Source: an uncultured Bacteroidales bacterium (GTDB lineage Bacteria; Bacteroidota; Bacteroidia; Bacteroidales; UBA4417). From it: DNA of 37,232 nt. The stretch lies in contig CAIRHD010000169.1 of NCBI GenBank assembly GCA_903878265.1, forward strand, positions 1 through 37,232. The letters are read 5' to 3'. Positions 1 through 8,800 of this stretch are shown here, in pieces (positions within the stretch are counted from its first letter, which is position 1; each line of letters begins with the position of its first letter). The notes beneath the pieces were generated by a model. It saw only the letters and a list, made by a program, of their open reading frames with translations. It was not told where the DNA came from and ran no database searches. A program made the position numbers and the translations under genes.

Positions 1-1
1 C

Positions 2-637
2 ACAGTTGTACCAGGAGGCGGAAACCATGGCACATTTACGGGTTTGGCAGCACTAAAGTTTATGCGTGGCCAACCCGACAAAATAGGGTATCTTACTAGT
101 GCAAAGTATATTAAATCCGATACGCTTTCCTTTTGGCTTGCCGTTGACCAACCGGATGGGGTTGAAAACCTTTTGGTAGAAAAGAAAGTTGGCGGTGGGG
201 TAAGTATCATGTTGGATAATATAACCTCAGCCAGAATGACCGGTGAATGGCAAAATTTTAAATACTTTATTGGGGAAGCCGACAGCACACAAATTATACT
301 TACTCCCACATTGACAGCAGAAGGCCTGACCCGAATCTGGATTGACGATCTTTCAATGAAGGGGAAAAAAGTTAGCGGGCTATCAATAAAGGAAACCGCT
401 GCAGATAAATCAATTGAAGTTTTCCCTAATCCGGTGAGCGATATTTTAAACATTGACCTTCAAAAGGCAACTTACACATCATTGGAGGTTTGCGATCCCA
501 CTGGTAGGGTTCTGATATCAGAAATAATTGACAACCAAACATTCACCCTAGATGTCCTCAATCTCAAAAATGGAGTTTACTTTATCACCTTCAAAGGGGA
601 TAATATTTCCTACACAAAGCGGTTTATAAAGATGTGA
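2..637 (+). CDS. T9SS type A sorting domain protein, C-terminal fragment (5' end outside window)
   Basis: The reading frame is open from the first bases of the window, so this is the 3' part of a longer gene. The first ~125 visible residues look like a beta-sandwich carbohydrate-binding or galactose-binding-like module ending in a W-I-D-D-L-S strand, as is common at the end of CBM-like domains. The last ~80 residues are a typical type IX secretion type A sorting domain: V-F-P-N-P-V-S-D-I-L near its start, a central D-P-T-G-R-V-L strand, N-G-V-Y-F-I near the end and a basic C-terminus (R-F-I-K-M). The protein is therefore probably exported across the outer membrane and anchored at the surface or released. 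The catalytic part, if any, lies upstream and cannot be judged. A strong terminator follows directly. Confidence 0.85.
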   Translation, partial: TVVPGGGNHGTFTGLAALKFMRGQPDKIGYLTSAKYIKSDTLSFWLAVDQPDGVENLLVEKKVGGGVSIMLDNITSARMTGEWQNFKYFIGEADSTQIILTPTLTAEGLTRIWIDDLSMKGKKVSGLSIKETAADKSIEVFPNPVSDILNIDLQKATYTSLEVCDPTGRVLISEIIDNQTFTLDVLNLKNGVYFITFKGDNISYTKRFIKM

Positions 638-644
638 TTTTTAC

Positions 645-677
645 AGCTATCCCGGAATCTTTCCGGGATAGCTTTTA
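645..677 (+). terminator. Rho-independent terminator after the T9SS protein
   Basis: A perfect 13-bp inverted repeat (AGCTATCCCGGAA / TTCCGGGATAGCT) with a 3-nt loop is followed by TTTT. It begins 7 nt after the stop codon of the upstream gene and ends 12 nt before the next ATG, so it separates the two transcription units unless there is read-through. Confidence 0.88.
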
Positions 678-689
678 TTAAAGTAAAGC

Positions 690-1217
690 ATGCCATTAGC
701 TTTTTCAAAAATCTTTACCATCCGGAATACTGTTGTCGATATAATGATACTGGCATGTGTCTATTTTATTCCAGCACTATCGCACTTAGCACCATTTCCG
801 GTATATCTCCTCGACCCTATGAGGGTTTTTATGCTTTTGGGCTATTTGTTAACCCGGAATAATGCAAACACTTATTTACTCGCAGCAACCATTCCTCTGT
901 TTTCAGCATTAGTATCAGGTCATCCACCTTTTTTTAAGGCAATATTGATTTCATTTGAGTTGATAGCCAATATTTTTATTTTCGTGCAATTGCTGAAGTG
1001 GGATAAGTTTCATTCAGCTATTGCGCTGTTTGTCAGCATTTTTATAAGCAAATTTTTCTATTATTTGATGAAATTCTTTTTTATCAGGTTAGGTTTGGTC
1101 GAAGGGGATTTGATCAGTACCAATATTCCGGTTCAGATAGGGACTATGCTGTTTTTGACCTTCATTTTCTACCTTTTCCTGAAAGTTTTGGGCCGGAGCA
1201 CAGAAAAACTGGAATAG
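690..1217 (+). CDS. small integral membrane protein, ECF transporter S-component-like
   Basis: The 175-residue product is almost wholly hydrophobic, with about five or six predicted membrane spans and a short charged C-terminus. The segment around residues 30-100 has small-residue and proline-rich motifs (A-P-F-P-V-Y-L-L-D-P-M-R, then P-L-F-S-A-L-V-S-G-H-P-P-F-F-K, then F-E-L-I-A-N). This pattern recalls substrate-binding S components of energy-coupling-factor vitamin transporters, or related membrane proteins. The assignment is from pattern resemblance, not a firm family match, and no EcfA or EcfT partner is visible. The ATG at 690 is the only sensible start. It lies just after the upstream terminator, with no strong Shine-Dalgarno, as is usual in Bacteroidota. 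It could equally be an uncharacterised membrane protein. Confidence 0.7.
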   Translation: MPLAFSKIFTIRNTVVDIMILACVYFIPALSHLAPFPVYLLDPMRVFMLLGYLLTRNNANTYLLAATIPLFSALVSGHPPFFKAILISFELIANIFIFVQLLKWDKFHSAIALFVSIFISKFFYYLMKFFFIRLGLVEGDLISTNIPVQIGTMLFLTFIFYLFLKVLGRSTEKLE

Positions 1218-1268
1218 CTTTCCCTGAATCCAAAATATTGATTGTAAATCGCTTACTGAATTAATACA

Positions 1269-3119
1269 ATGCAACAAATGTACAAACCAGTTTCTGTTTT
1301 TATTCTTCTGATAATCAGCAGTTTTATTTCTGCCCATTGCCAGGAAAACCTCATTCAAAATGCCGAAAACCGAAGCATTCAATCGCTCAATGGTAAATGG
1401 AACTATATAGTTGATCCTTATGAAATGGGCTACCTGGATTACCGTTCTGTACCTTATGATCAGAATCCAAAATCTCCTGAAAGAGCTTTTTACACCAATT
1501 CGAAGCCGCAGGATAAAACAGAACGTATTGAATACGATTTTGATAAGTCGCCTACTTTACTTGTTCCGCGCGACTGGAATTCGCAAAAGGAAAACCTTTT
1601 TTATTATGAAGGCAGCATTTGGTATAAGAAATCGTTCGACTATGTGAAATCAGCTCCTGACAAGCGGTTATTTGTATATTTCGGAGCAGCAAATTATCGT
1701 TCAGATGTGTATTTGAATGGGAAGAAACTTGGATTCCACAAGGGCGGTTTTACTCCATTCAATTTCGAAATTACGGATTTGGTCAACGAAACTGACAATT
1801 TTCTGATCCTGAAAATTGATAATAAGCGCAAAGCAGATGAAGTGCCAACACTTAATACCGACTGGTGGAATTATGGTGGAATTACCCGCGATGTACAGCT
1901 TATTGAAACCCCGGCAACATTTATCCGAGATTATTTCATACAGTTAAAAAAGGGTTCTGCCGATAATATTACAGGATATATACAATTGGATGGATCCAAT
2001 AAAAGTGGCGTTCCTGTTGAAGTTTCAATTCCCGGATTAAAGCTCCAAAACAAGTTGGTAACCGATGCCAATGGGTATGTTTCAATCGACTTCAAAGTGA
2101 AGGAAATTAGACGTTGGTCGCCACAGGATCCGTTTCTGTATGATGTTAACATTAGCATTTCCGGCGATAAAACGGTGGACAAAATCGGCTTCAGGACTAT
2201 AGAAACTAAAGGCACGGATATAGTATTGAACGGAAAATCTATTTTCCTCAAAGGGATTTGCATGCACGAAGAAAATGCAATCCGTGGCGGTCGTGCCTAT
2301 TCACGCGAAGATGCTCAATTGCTGTTAAATTGGGCAAAGGAGTTAGGCTGCAATTTTGTTCGTCTGGCCCACTACCCACATAATGAGAATATTATCCGGC
2401 TGGCCGATGAAATGGGCATTTTGGTTTGGGAAGAAAACCCTGTTTACTGGGCCATTCAATGGGCTAATCCTGAAACATTTGCAACGGCAAGCAAGCAGTT
2501 GAAAGAAGTGATTTCGCGTGATAAAAACCGGGCTTCGGTTATTATTTGGTCAATGGCCAATGAAACTCCGGTTACTGACGACAGGATAAGTTTCCTGCAC
2601 CGGCTTGTGGATACAGCACGAAAAATGGACAATACCCGACTTATAAGTGCCGCATTGGAACAACACTCAACCAAAGAGAATGAAATGGTGCGCACGATCA
2701 CCGATCCGTTTTCCGAATTTGTTGATGTGGTCAGTTTTAACCAATATATCGGTTGGTACGATGGATTGCCCGACAAATGTTCGAAGATAAAATGGGTGAT
2801 AGATTTAAATAAGCCGGTTATTATTTCCGAACTTGGTGCCGATGCACTTGGTGGAATGCATGGCGATAGTCTGACCAGATGGAGCGAGGAATATCAAAAA
2901 TATTTCTTCGAGGAAAACCTGAAAATGGTGAACAAAATACCGCAGCTGCGTGGCACAACTCCATGGATATTAGTCGATTTTCGTTCGCCACGGCGAGTTC
3001 TTCCAGGTATTCAGGATGGATGGAACCGAAAAGGCTTGATTTCGGAAACAGGCAATAAAAAATTGGCATTCTATACACTTCGGGATTTTTATATCACGAT
3101 AAGCAAGAAATACGAATAG
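1269..3119 (+). CDS. secreted glycoside hydrolase family 2, beta-glucuronidase-like
   Basis: The 616-residue protein has the full GH2 layout: signal peptide (residues 1-25, ending A-H-C-Q), sugar-binding jelly-roll domain (~65-215), Ig-like domain (~220-305) and a TIM barrel (~306-616). The acid/base is seen in W-S-M-A-N-E (E432) and the nucleophile in I-I-S-E-L-G-A-D (E521). The sequence after the nucleophile (G-G-M-H-G-D, then W-S-E-E-Y-Q) and an N-R-K-G motif at 586-589 match bacterial beta-glucuronidases, where the N-x-K pair contacts the glucuronate carboxylate. Removal of beta-linked glucuronic acid (or a related uronate) in the periplasm or outside the cell is the best guess; beta-galactosidase-type activity is the alternative. 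It heads a compact run with an oxidoreductase and an SGNH hydrolase. A second ATG nine bases downstream (1278) is an equally possible start. Confidence 0.88.
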   Translation: MQQMYKPVSVFILLIISSFISAHCQENLIQNAENRSIQSLNGKWNYIVDPYEMGYLDYRSVPYDQNPKSPERAFYTNSKPQDKTERIEYDFDKSPTLLVPRDWNSQKENLFYYEGSIWYKKSFDYVKSAPDKRLFVYFGAANYRSDVYLNGKKLGFHKGGFTPFNFEITDLVNETDNFLILKIDNKRKADEVPTLNTDWWNYGGITRDVQLIETPATFIRDYFIQLKKGSADNITGYIQLDGSNKSGVPVEVSIPGLKLQNKLVTDANGYVSIDFKVKEIRRWSPQDPFLYDVNISISGDKTVDKIGFRTIETKGTDIVLNGKSIFLKGICMHEENAIRGGRAYSREDAQLLLNWAKELGCNFVRLAHYPHNENIIRLADEMGILVWEENPVYWAIQWANPETFATASKQLKEVISRDKNRASVIIWSMANETPVTDDRISFLHRLVDTARKMDNTRLISAALEQHSTKENEMVRTITDPFSEFVDVVSFNQYIGWYDGLPDKCSKIKWVIDLNKPVIISELGADALGGMHGDSLTRWSEEYQKYFFEENLKMVNKIPQLRGTTPWILVDFRSPRRVLPGIQDGWNRKGLISETGNKKLAFYTLRDFYITISKKYE

Positions 3120-3134
3120 AATCCGAACTTTGCA

Positions 3135-3207
3135 TCCACTTGGGGAAGCCTATTTTTGCCACAAAGGCTCTAAACTTCACTAAAGTTATAATATGGATTA
3201 GCAGTTT
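3135..3207. repeat. dispersed intergenic palindromic repeat, copy A (left half only)
   Basis: This segment starts TCCACTTGGGGAAG, continues with TTTTTGCCACAAAGGCTC, and ends in ACTAAAGTTATAATATGGATTAGCA. It aligns end to end with the left half of the copies at 25221 and 28288. The right half is missing; the start codon of the oxidoreductase follows a few bases later. Confidence 0.6.
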
Positions 3208-3211
3208 AAAA

Positions 3212-4207
3212 ATGGTAAATTGGGGTATAATCGGGTGTGGCAATGTAACTGAAGTGAAAAGCGGACCGGCTTTCAATAAGGTTAGAGGATCAAGGCTTAT
3301 TGCCGTGATGCGCAGGGATGCCGTGTTAGCCGAGGATTACGCACGCCGTCATAATGTCCCAAAGTTTTATTCAAAGGCATCTGATTTAGTCAACGATAAG
3401 GATATAAATGCAATTTATGTTGCAACACCTCCTGCAAGCCATGCCGAATATGCCATCGCATCCATAAAAGCAGGAAAACCGGTGTACATCGAAAAGCCAA
3501 TGGCCTTAAACTATGCCGAATGTGCGAAAATCAATAAAGCTTCCGAAAAATATAAGGTTCCTGTGTTTGTTGCATATTATAGGCGGTTGTTGCCCGGCTA
3601 CTTGAAGGTTAAAGAGCTAATTGAAAATGGCAGTATCGGGAAAGTGTATTTTGTTCAGGTTCAGCTATTCAAAGCACCAACAGAAGAAGAAAAAACCGGG
3701 AAACTTCCTTGGCGGGTCGTACCTGAAATTTCCGGTGGTGGCCATTTTTTCGATTTGGCTTCACACCAGCTCGATTATCTCGATTTCTTGTTTGGCCCAG
3801 TACAGAATATGAAATCTTTCGCACTCAATCAGGCCGGACATTATCAGGCCGAAGATTTCGTAACCTCCGAATTTGTTTTTGATAATAATATTGCCGGAAC
3901 TGGTACTTGGTGTTTCAATGTTTTACCTGAAAACGAAAGGGATATTATTGAAATATTCGGTGAGAAAGGTTCTATCCGGTTTTCAACTTTTAGTTTTGAC
4001 CCAATTGTCCTGACCACAAGTTCTGGTAACCAGGAATTTATAAATGAACGTCCTGAGCATGTTCAGTTCAACCTGATTGAAAAAATTGTTCAATTTTTAA
4101 ATGGAAATGGCTCGGTACCAAGTACCGGAATAACAGGCGCAAGGACAAGCAAGGTCATGGATGAAGTTGTAAAAGACTTTTATACGGATAAATCGAAAGC
4201 AATATAA
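3212..4207 (+). CDS. Gfo/Idh/MocA family NAD(P)-dependent oxidoreductase
   Basis: The 331-residue protein has the normal length for the family. It starts directly with the Rossmann fold (V-N-W-G-I-I-G-C-G-N-V, dinucleotide loop G5-G10), has the E-K-P motif (E94-K95-P96) used for cofactor and catalysis, and a C-terminal alpha/beta domain with G-G-G-H-F-F-D-L-A-S-H (175-185) and D188, the usual site of catalytic or substrate-binding residues. Such enzymes oxidise or reduce sugars, inositols or sugar derivatives in the cytoplasm. I start it at the ATG at 3212, because the upstream TTG-initiated extension would run through a dispersed intergenic repeat and add residues before the Rossmann strand. 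It lies between the uronidase-like GH2 and the SGNH hydrolase and probably acts on a sugar those enzymes release. The exact substrate cannot be told from sequence. Confidence 0.9.
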   Translation: MVNWGIIGCGNVTEVKSGPAFNKVRGSRLIAVMRRDAVLAEDYARRHNVPKFYSKASDLVNDKDINAIYVATPPASHAEYAIASIKAGKPVYIEKPMALNYAECAKINKASEKYKVPVFVAYYRRLLPGYLKVKELIENGSIGKVYFVQVQLFKAPTEEEKTGKLPWRVVPEISGGGHFFDLASHQLDYLDFLFGPVQNMKSFALNQAGHYQAEDFVTSEFVFDNNIAGTGTWCFNVLPENERDIIEIFGEKGSIRFSTFSFDPIVLTTSSGNQEFINERPEHVQFNLIEKIVQFLNGNGSVPSTGITGARTSKVMDEVVKDFYTDKSKAI

Positions 4208-4211
4208 TTAA

Positions 4212-5594
4212 ATGATTATGAATAATATAGCAAGCATTAACGGTCAATCTCATTTTTTTCTGTTTGCCATGAAAAACTCAACTGAAAGTAAAATTATGAA
4301 GCTTTCCCTTGCATTGCTATTAAGAAATTTGCTGCTGGCTGCAATTTTTCTGTTCCTGCTTGCTCACGTTCCGGTAACAGCACAAAACCGTAAAATTGCC
4401 ATTTTTGGCTCATCAGTTGCCAAAGGCTCAGGCGATACTACAGGAGTTGGTGGATATGCCGGATTAATCAAAGAAATGTTGGAGAAAAGAGGCTGGCAAG
4501 TTGTAAATGTTTCGAGAGGTGGCGACAATACCACCAAAATTATGCCCCGGTTCGAAGCCGAATTGCTTCCCCAAAAACCTAAATATGTCATTCTTGGTCT
4601 ATCATTAGGCAATGAGGGAATAGCCACAGCAGATGAATTGGCAATGAACCGCAATTTCGAAAAATACCGAAACGGAATGCTCCGCCTCATTCAACTTTGC
4701 CGCGAAAATGGGATGTATCCGATTGTGGTGAATTGCTATACCCGAAATGATTTCCAACCCGAACATTACGCTGCAATAAAGAAAATGAATCTGATTATCA
4801 ATACTTGGGATGTGCCTAGTATTAATGTTTTGGGAACAATTGATAACGGGAAAGGAAACTGGCTCCAAGGTTATTATCACGACAATGCACATCCTGATTT
4901 TAAAGGGCATAAGGAAATGTTTTATGCTATAGTTCCGAGCCTTTTTGATGCAATCGAAGCTGGGAAAACCGTTCCCTATAAAATCAGGAGTGCAGATTAT
5001 GTTTCAATCAAGCAGCCAGCCTCATCCAAGCCCTTAAGCTATACTGCCGACGATGTAATTCATTCATTTTCTGTTTGCTTTCAGGTAAAAACCGATGGAA
5101 ATGGAACACTAGCTGTAATTTCCGGATCCAATGCATCAAACATTGCAATTAAAAACGGGAAAATCCTATACAATTCAACAAGTAATGAGACAATCAGCTC
5201 AGACATTACTGACGAAAATAAAGGTTGGCAATATATAGTGCTTACGCATCAATCTGCTTCCGGGAAAACAGCTTTTTATGTAAACGGAAAGTTAAAAGGA
5301 GTTCTGAATGAATCCATTGATTTTAAAGAGTTTGTACTGGGAGGAACAGGTGATGCAAAAGTGATTCCATCTCCAACTGAAGCCGGATATAAAAACCTGC
5401 TTTTCTATGGTTCAGCTTTAAACCTTGATGAAGTTCAAGCACTGTATTATGATCAACTGCTTCAATCGAGCCTTGAAATTTATGCTCCGTTGAACGATAA
5501 AGAATTTAAGTCTAGAACGCCCGCTGTTAATAATGCGCAGAGCCTTTCGAAACTTCTGATTGATGGAATTATGCAGACATCAGCCAAGCAATAG
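4212..5594 (+). CDS. secreted SGNH/GDSL hydrolase with C-terminal LamG-like domain
   Basis: The N-terminal catalytic domain shows the SGNH blocks: I-F-G-S-S-V-A-K-G with nucleophile S68, a glycine block (S-R-G-G-D-N-T), the asparagine block L-S-L-G-N-E-G (N134), and the D-N-A-H pair (D224, H227). Residues ~270-450 form a concanavalin-like/LamG module (K-G-W-Q-Y-I-V-L-T-H, then A-F-Y-V-N-G-K-L-K-G). The product is a likely carbohydrate esterase, for instance a polysaccharide deacetylase-type esterase, in the periplasm or outside. The frame opens 4 nt after the oxidoreductase stop. The signal peptide reads best from the internal ATGs at 4269 or 4296 (M-K-L-S-L-A-L-L-L-R-N, cleavage near V-T-A-Q), so the annotated first ATG may be too early. 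Residue numbers here use 4212. Confidence 0.85.
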   Translation: MIMNNIASINGQSHFFLFAMKNSTESKIMKLSLALLLRNLLLAAIFLFLLAHVPVTAQNRKIAIFGSSVAKGSGDTTGVGGYAGLIKEMLEKRGWQVVNVSRGGDNTTKIMPRFEAELLPQKPKYVILGLSLGNEGIATADELAMNRNFEKYRNGMLRLIQLCRENGMYPIVVNCYTRNDFQPEHYAAIKKMNLIINTWDVPSINVLGTIDNGKGNWLQGYYHDNAHPDFKGHKEMFYAIVPSLFDAIEAGKTVPYKIRSADYVSIKQPASSKPLSYTADDVIHSFSVCFQVKTDGNGTLAVISGSNASNIAIKNGKILYNSTSNETISSDITDENKGWQYIVLTHQSASGKTAFYVNGKLKGVLNESIDFKEFVLGGTGDAKVIPSPTEAGYKNLLFYGSALNLDEVQALYYDQLLQSSLEIYAPLNDKEFKSRTPAVNNAQSLSKLLIDGIMQTSAKQ

Positions 5595-5647
5595 ATTTGT
5601 TTTAATTTTATATAGAAATGTTCGTGCATTCACATGAAACGATTGTT

Positions 5648-5676
5648 TTGAAACCTTAATCAAGGGCTTAGTTTTG
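5648..5676 (+). promoter_or_regulatory. putative Bacteroidota-type promoter for the 1138-residue surface protein
   Basis: TTG at 5648-5650 and TAGTTTTG at 5669-5676 match the -33 TTG / -7 TAnnTTTG consensus of Bacteroidota, with an 18-bp spacer. It would start a transcript near 5683 with a leader of about 200 nt before the gene at 5882. This is consensus matching only; such sites also occur by chance in AT-rich DNA. Confidence 0.4.
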
Positions 5677-5753
5677 AAAATTGCAAAATGGTTTCTTAAA
5701 ATTATTTCACATGGATGAATGGCATAAAGTGCTGTTATTCTGTGTGATTTATT

Positions 5754-5792
5754 AGCCATTATAAAACTCGCCATTAAAAATGGCTGAGTTTT
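5754..5792 (+). promoter_or_regulatory. leader hairpin with a competing alternative stem
   Basis: AAAACTCGCCAT (5763-5774) pairs with ATGGC-T-GAGTTTT (5780-5792), leaving one bulged T: a 12-bp stem with a 5-nt loop. The upstream AGCCATT (5754-5760) is also perfectly complementary to AATGGCT (5779-5785), so two exclusive folds are possible. It may be a weak terminator of the preceding run or a leader control element; there is no long T-run. Confidence 0.35.
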
Positions 5793-5881
5793 GACCAGTA
5801 CAGAAACTTTTTTGAATGATACAAGAACTTTTACAATTGGATTTTCTTTAATTTTACATTCTGATAAATAAGTAAAAGCTA

Positions 5882-8800
5882 ATGATTTCAATTAATAAAC
5901 CAATACTTAAACCAAACTTTATGACAAAACTTTACAAAAACCGACCTATGCAACGGATAACCCATAGAGCAGGCTTAAAAAACATTTTCTGCTTCCCTGC
6001 ACTCATTGTGCTGATGCTGCTTCTTATAGCCGGGAAAGGATGGGGACAGACAGTGTTTACCGACGACTTTAACCGTTTACTCGTTTCTCCCGGAGGAACA
6101 CCTTCAATGACATATACTGCTGTAAATTATGGAACAGGAGCATGCAGTATTGAAAGCACTCTTGCTACTGGAACTGTACCTTACTTGAAAATTGCTAATG
6201 GAGCAACTGCAGGTAGAAGCTATGTTACAGGTCCGTTGTCTTCATTTTCATCCCCATTCAATGCCACTCTTACTTCTAATACTGGACTCATAACCTGGTG
6301 CTTCAATGCTAGGCATAACAGGAATACTCTATTAAGTGGATTTGGTGCCGGAAACTATGGGTATGCTGTTGTGCTGGTTTCCAGCAGTGCTGATTTAGCA
6401 ACGGCGAATGGGTATGCTGTTGTTAGTGGAGGTTCCAATACCAATGTTTACCGTTTAGTAAAATTTACTGGTGGCTTATTTTCCAATACTGGAATTACCA
6501 ACATGGTAACCGGTATGACTCAAACTGACAGGAGGGATTATATGAGTATAAAAGTGACTTACGACCCCATTACGGGAGTATGGTCTTACTATGATAGGAC
6601 TGATGGACCAAGTGGAGCACCTCTTTGGGCAGACCCAACTTTAGGAACATATACTTTAAGGGGGACCAGTTCAGATGCAACATATACAGGTTTGGCAATG
6701 ACTTCATTCGGTTATTTGTGGAATTATAGCACTTCGGCTGGTAATAATGCTTATATAGATAATTTTTCGGTTAATGTTGCACCTCCTGTTTTAACTCCAA
6801 TTTTAAATGTTAATACTTCCACTCTAACTGGCTTTAATTATATTTTGGGATCTGGGCCTTCTACATCCCAATCATATTCTATAAATGGAGCAAATCTTGA
6901 TGGAACAACTGTAACAGTTACCGGCAGTACCAATTACGAAGTGTCAATAGATAATTCGTCTTTCTCTGCTTCAGTAAATATTCCATATACACTTCCAACA
7001 TTGGCATCAACTCCTGTTTATGTTAGGTTAAAAGCAGGTTTGGCTGTCGGAACCTATAATTCCGAGCTTATTGTTAACTCCGGAGGTGGTGATATTACTT
7101 CCGAAAATGTAAACTGCAGTGGCTATGTACTTGGTGGTCCTGCAACCTATACCTGGACTGGTGCTACTGATAATACCTGGACGGTTGCTACTAACTGGAG
7201 TCCGGCACGTACTTCTCCTGCTATTAATGATATTCTGCAATTTAACAATGGTAGCACATACACAATTACTAATGTAACGGCTCAAACAATTGCCCAATTA
7301 CTGGTTTCAGGTGGTTCGAAAATCACATTACAGGCTGGTGCACCCGCCACTCTTGCCATTGCCGGAACAACAGGTGACGACTTATCTGTTTCCGGTACTG
7401 GATCTGAATTGAATATTTCTGGAGCCAATGTTTTGACAATTGCCTTAAATGCTGGAACCAACGGGTTGATTAGTAGTTCAATAACTGTTAGTGGGGCTGC
7501 TCATGTTATCAAATCTACAGATGCAAGTAGTTTGGTTTTTGCAAACGGAAGTGTTTTCAAAACAACAACTGGTTTTACTGGAAATGCTTTTGGAGCAACT
7601 AACCTCAATTCAGTCAAATTTCAATCTGGCTCCACTTATATTCAGGATGCAGGAAGCAATCCATTTGGTGCTGGAACCCCAAATTCGGTTTTAACTTTCG
7701 AAACAGGCAGTCTATATAAGTTTACAGCCCCTGGTGGGGGGCCGTCATACAGTGGCAGGACGTATGCAAATTTCGAGAACGATTCCCCGCTTGGCGGAAT
7801 TCAAAACATTCAGGGCAGCAGCCCCATGACCTGCGACAATTATACAGTTACTAATGGAACAATAAACTGGGACTTTACCGGAGGCCTTGTTATCAAAGGA
7901 AATATTACCGTTAGTTCACCAGGAATATTAACATTTGGGAATGCAACAAAATCTACTCTCGTTACATTAAATGGAACAGGAACCCAAACAATCGGTGGCA
8001 CCGGAACTATACAATTTGGTGCTCTGGGTAAGCTCACTGCCAACAGCAACCTAAGTTTTGGACCAGGTACAATTACGTTTTCCAACGATGCTTCTGTTAT
8101 CACAAACGGCACAGTTAGCGGAAATGTTACCTACGAAAGGGCAATATCAGGAGGCGCATGGCATTTGATTTCTTCACCTGTATCGGGTGCGGTTTCCGGG
8201 ATGTTCCTTGGCAGTTATTTGCAAAAACATTCAGAATCAACCAATTCATATACCGATGTTACTACCAGCGCTGTTCCTTTATCGCCAATGAAAGGTTTCG
8301 CATTGTTTGATGCAACAGGCTACACTGCTCAATTTACTGGTCCGTTAAACACAGGAGCAATGAGTTACACTACCACATATTCCGGTGCTGGTTTAGGATG
8401 GAATTTAGCAGGTAATCCATATCCTTCAGCTATCGATTTTACAAAAGTTACCCGTAATAATGTTAACAATGCCTTTTATGTTCATATCAGCAATAGTTCG
8501 TGGGGCGTTTATGCTGCCGGGGCAACTTCGCCTGATGTAGTTGTTACTGAGTTTATTGCACCAGGACAAGGTTTCTTTGTTGAGGCTTCAGCCAATGGTT
8601 CCCTGAGCATGGATAATACTGCAAGGGTTCATAACAGCATTCCTTTTCATAAATCGGGCAATGTAATACCCAATATTGTCAGGTTACAGGTTACAGGCAA
8701 TGGCTACAGCGATGAAGCGTTGGTACGTTTTCTTCCTGAAGCTACTTCCGGTTTCGATGGCGAATATGATGCACATAAATTCTATGGCGATGTTGCTGAA

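Noticed and set aside
3140-3211. TTG-started extension of the Gfo/Idh/MocA gene
   Set aside because: It lies inside a copy of the dispersed repeat, and the Rossmann fold begins immediately after the ATG at 3212.
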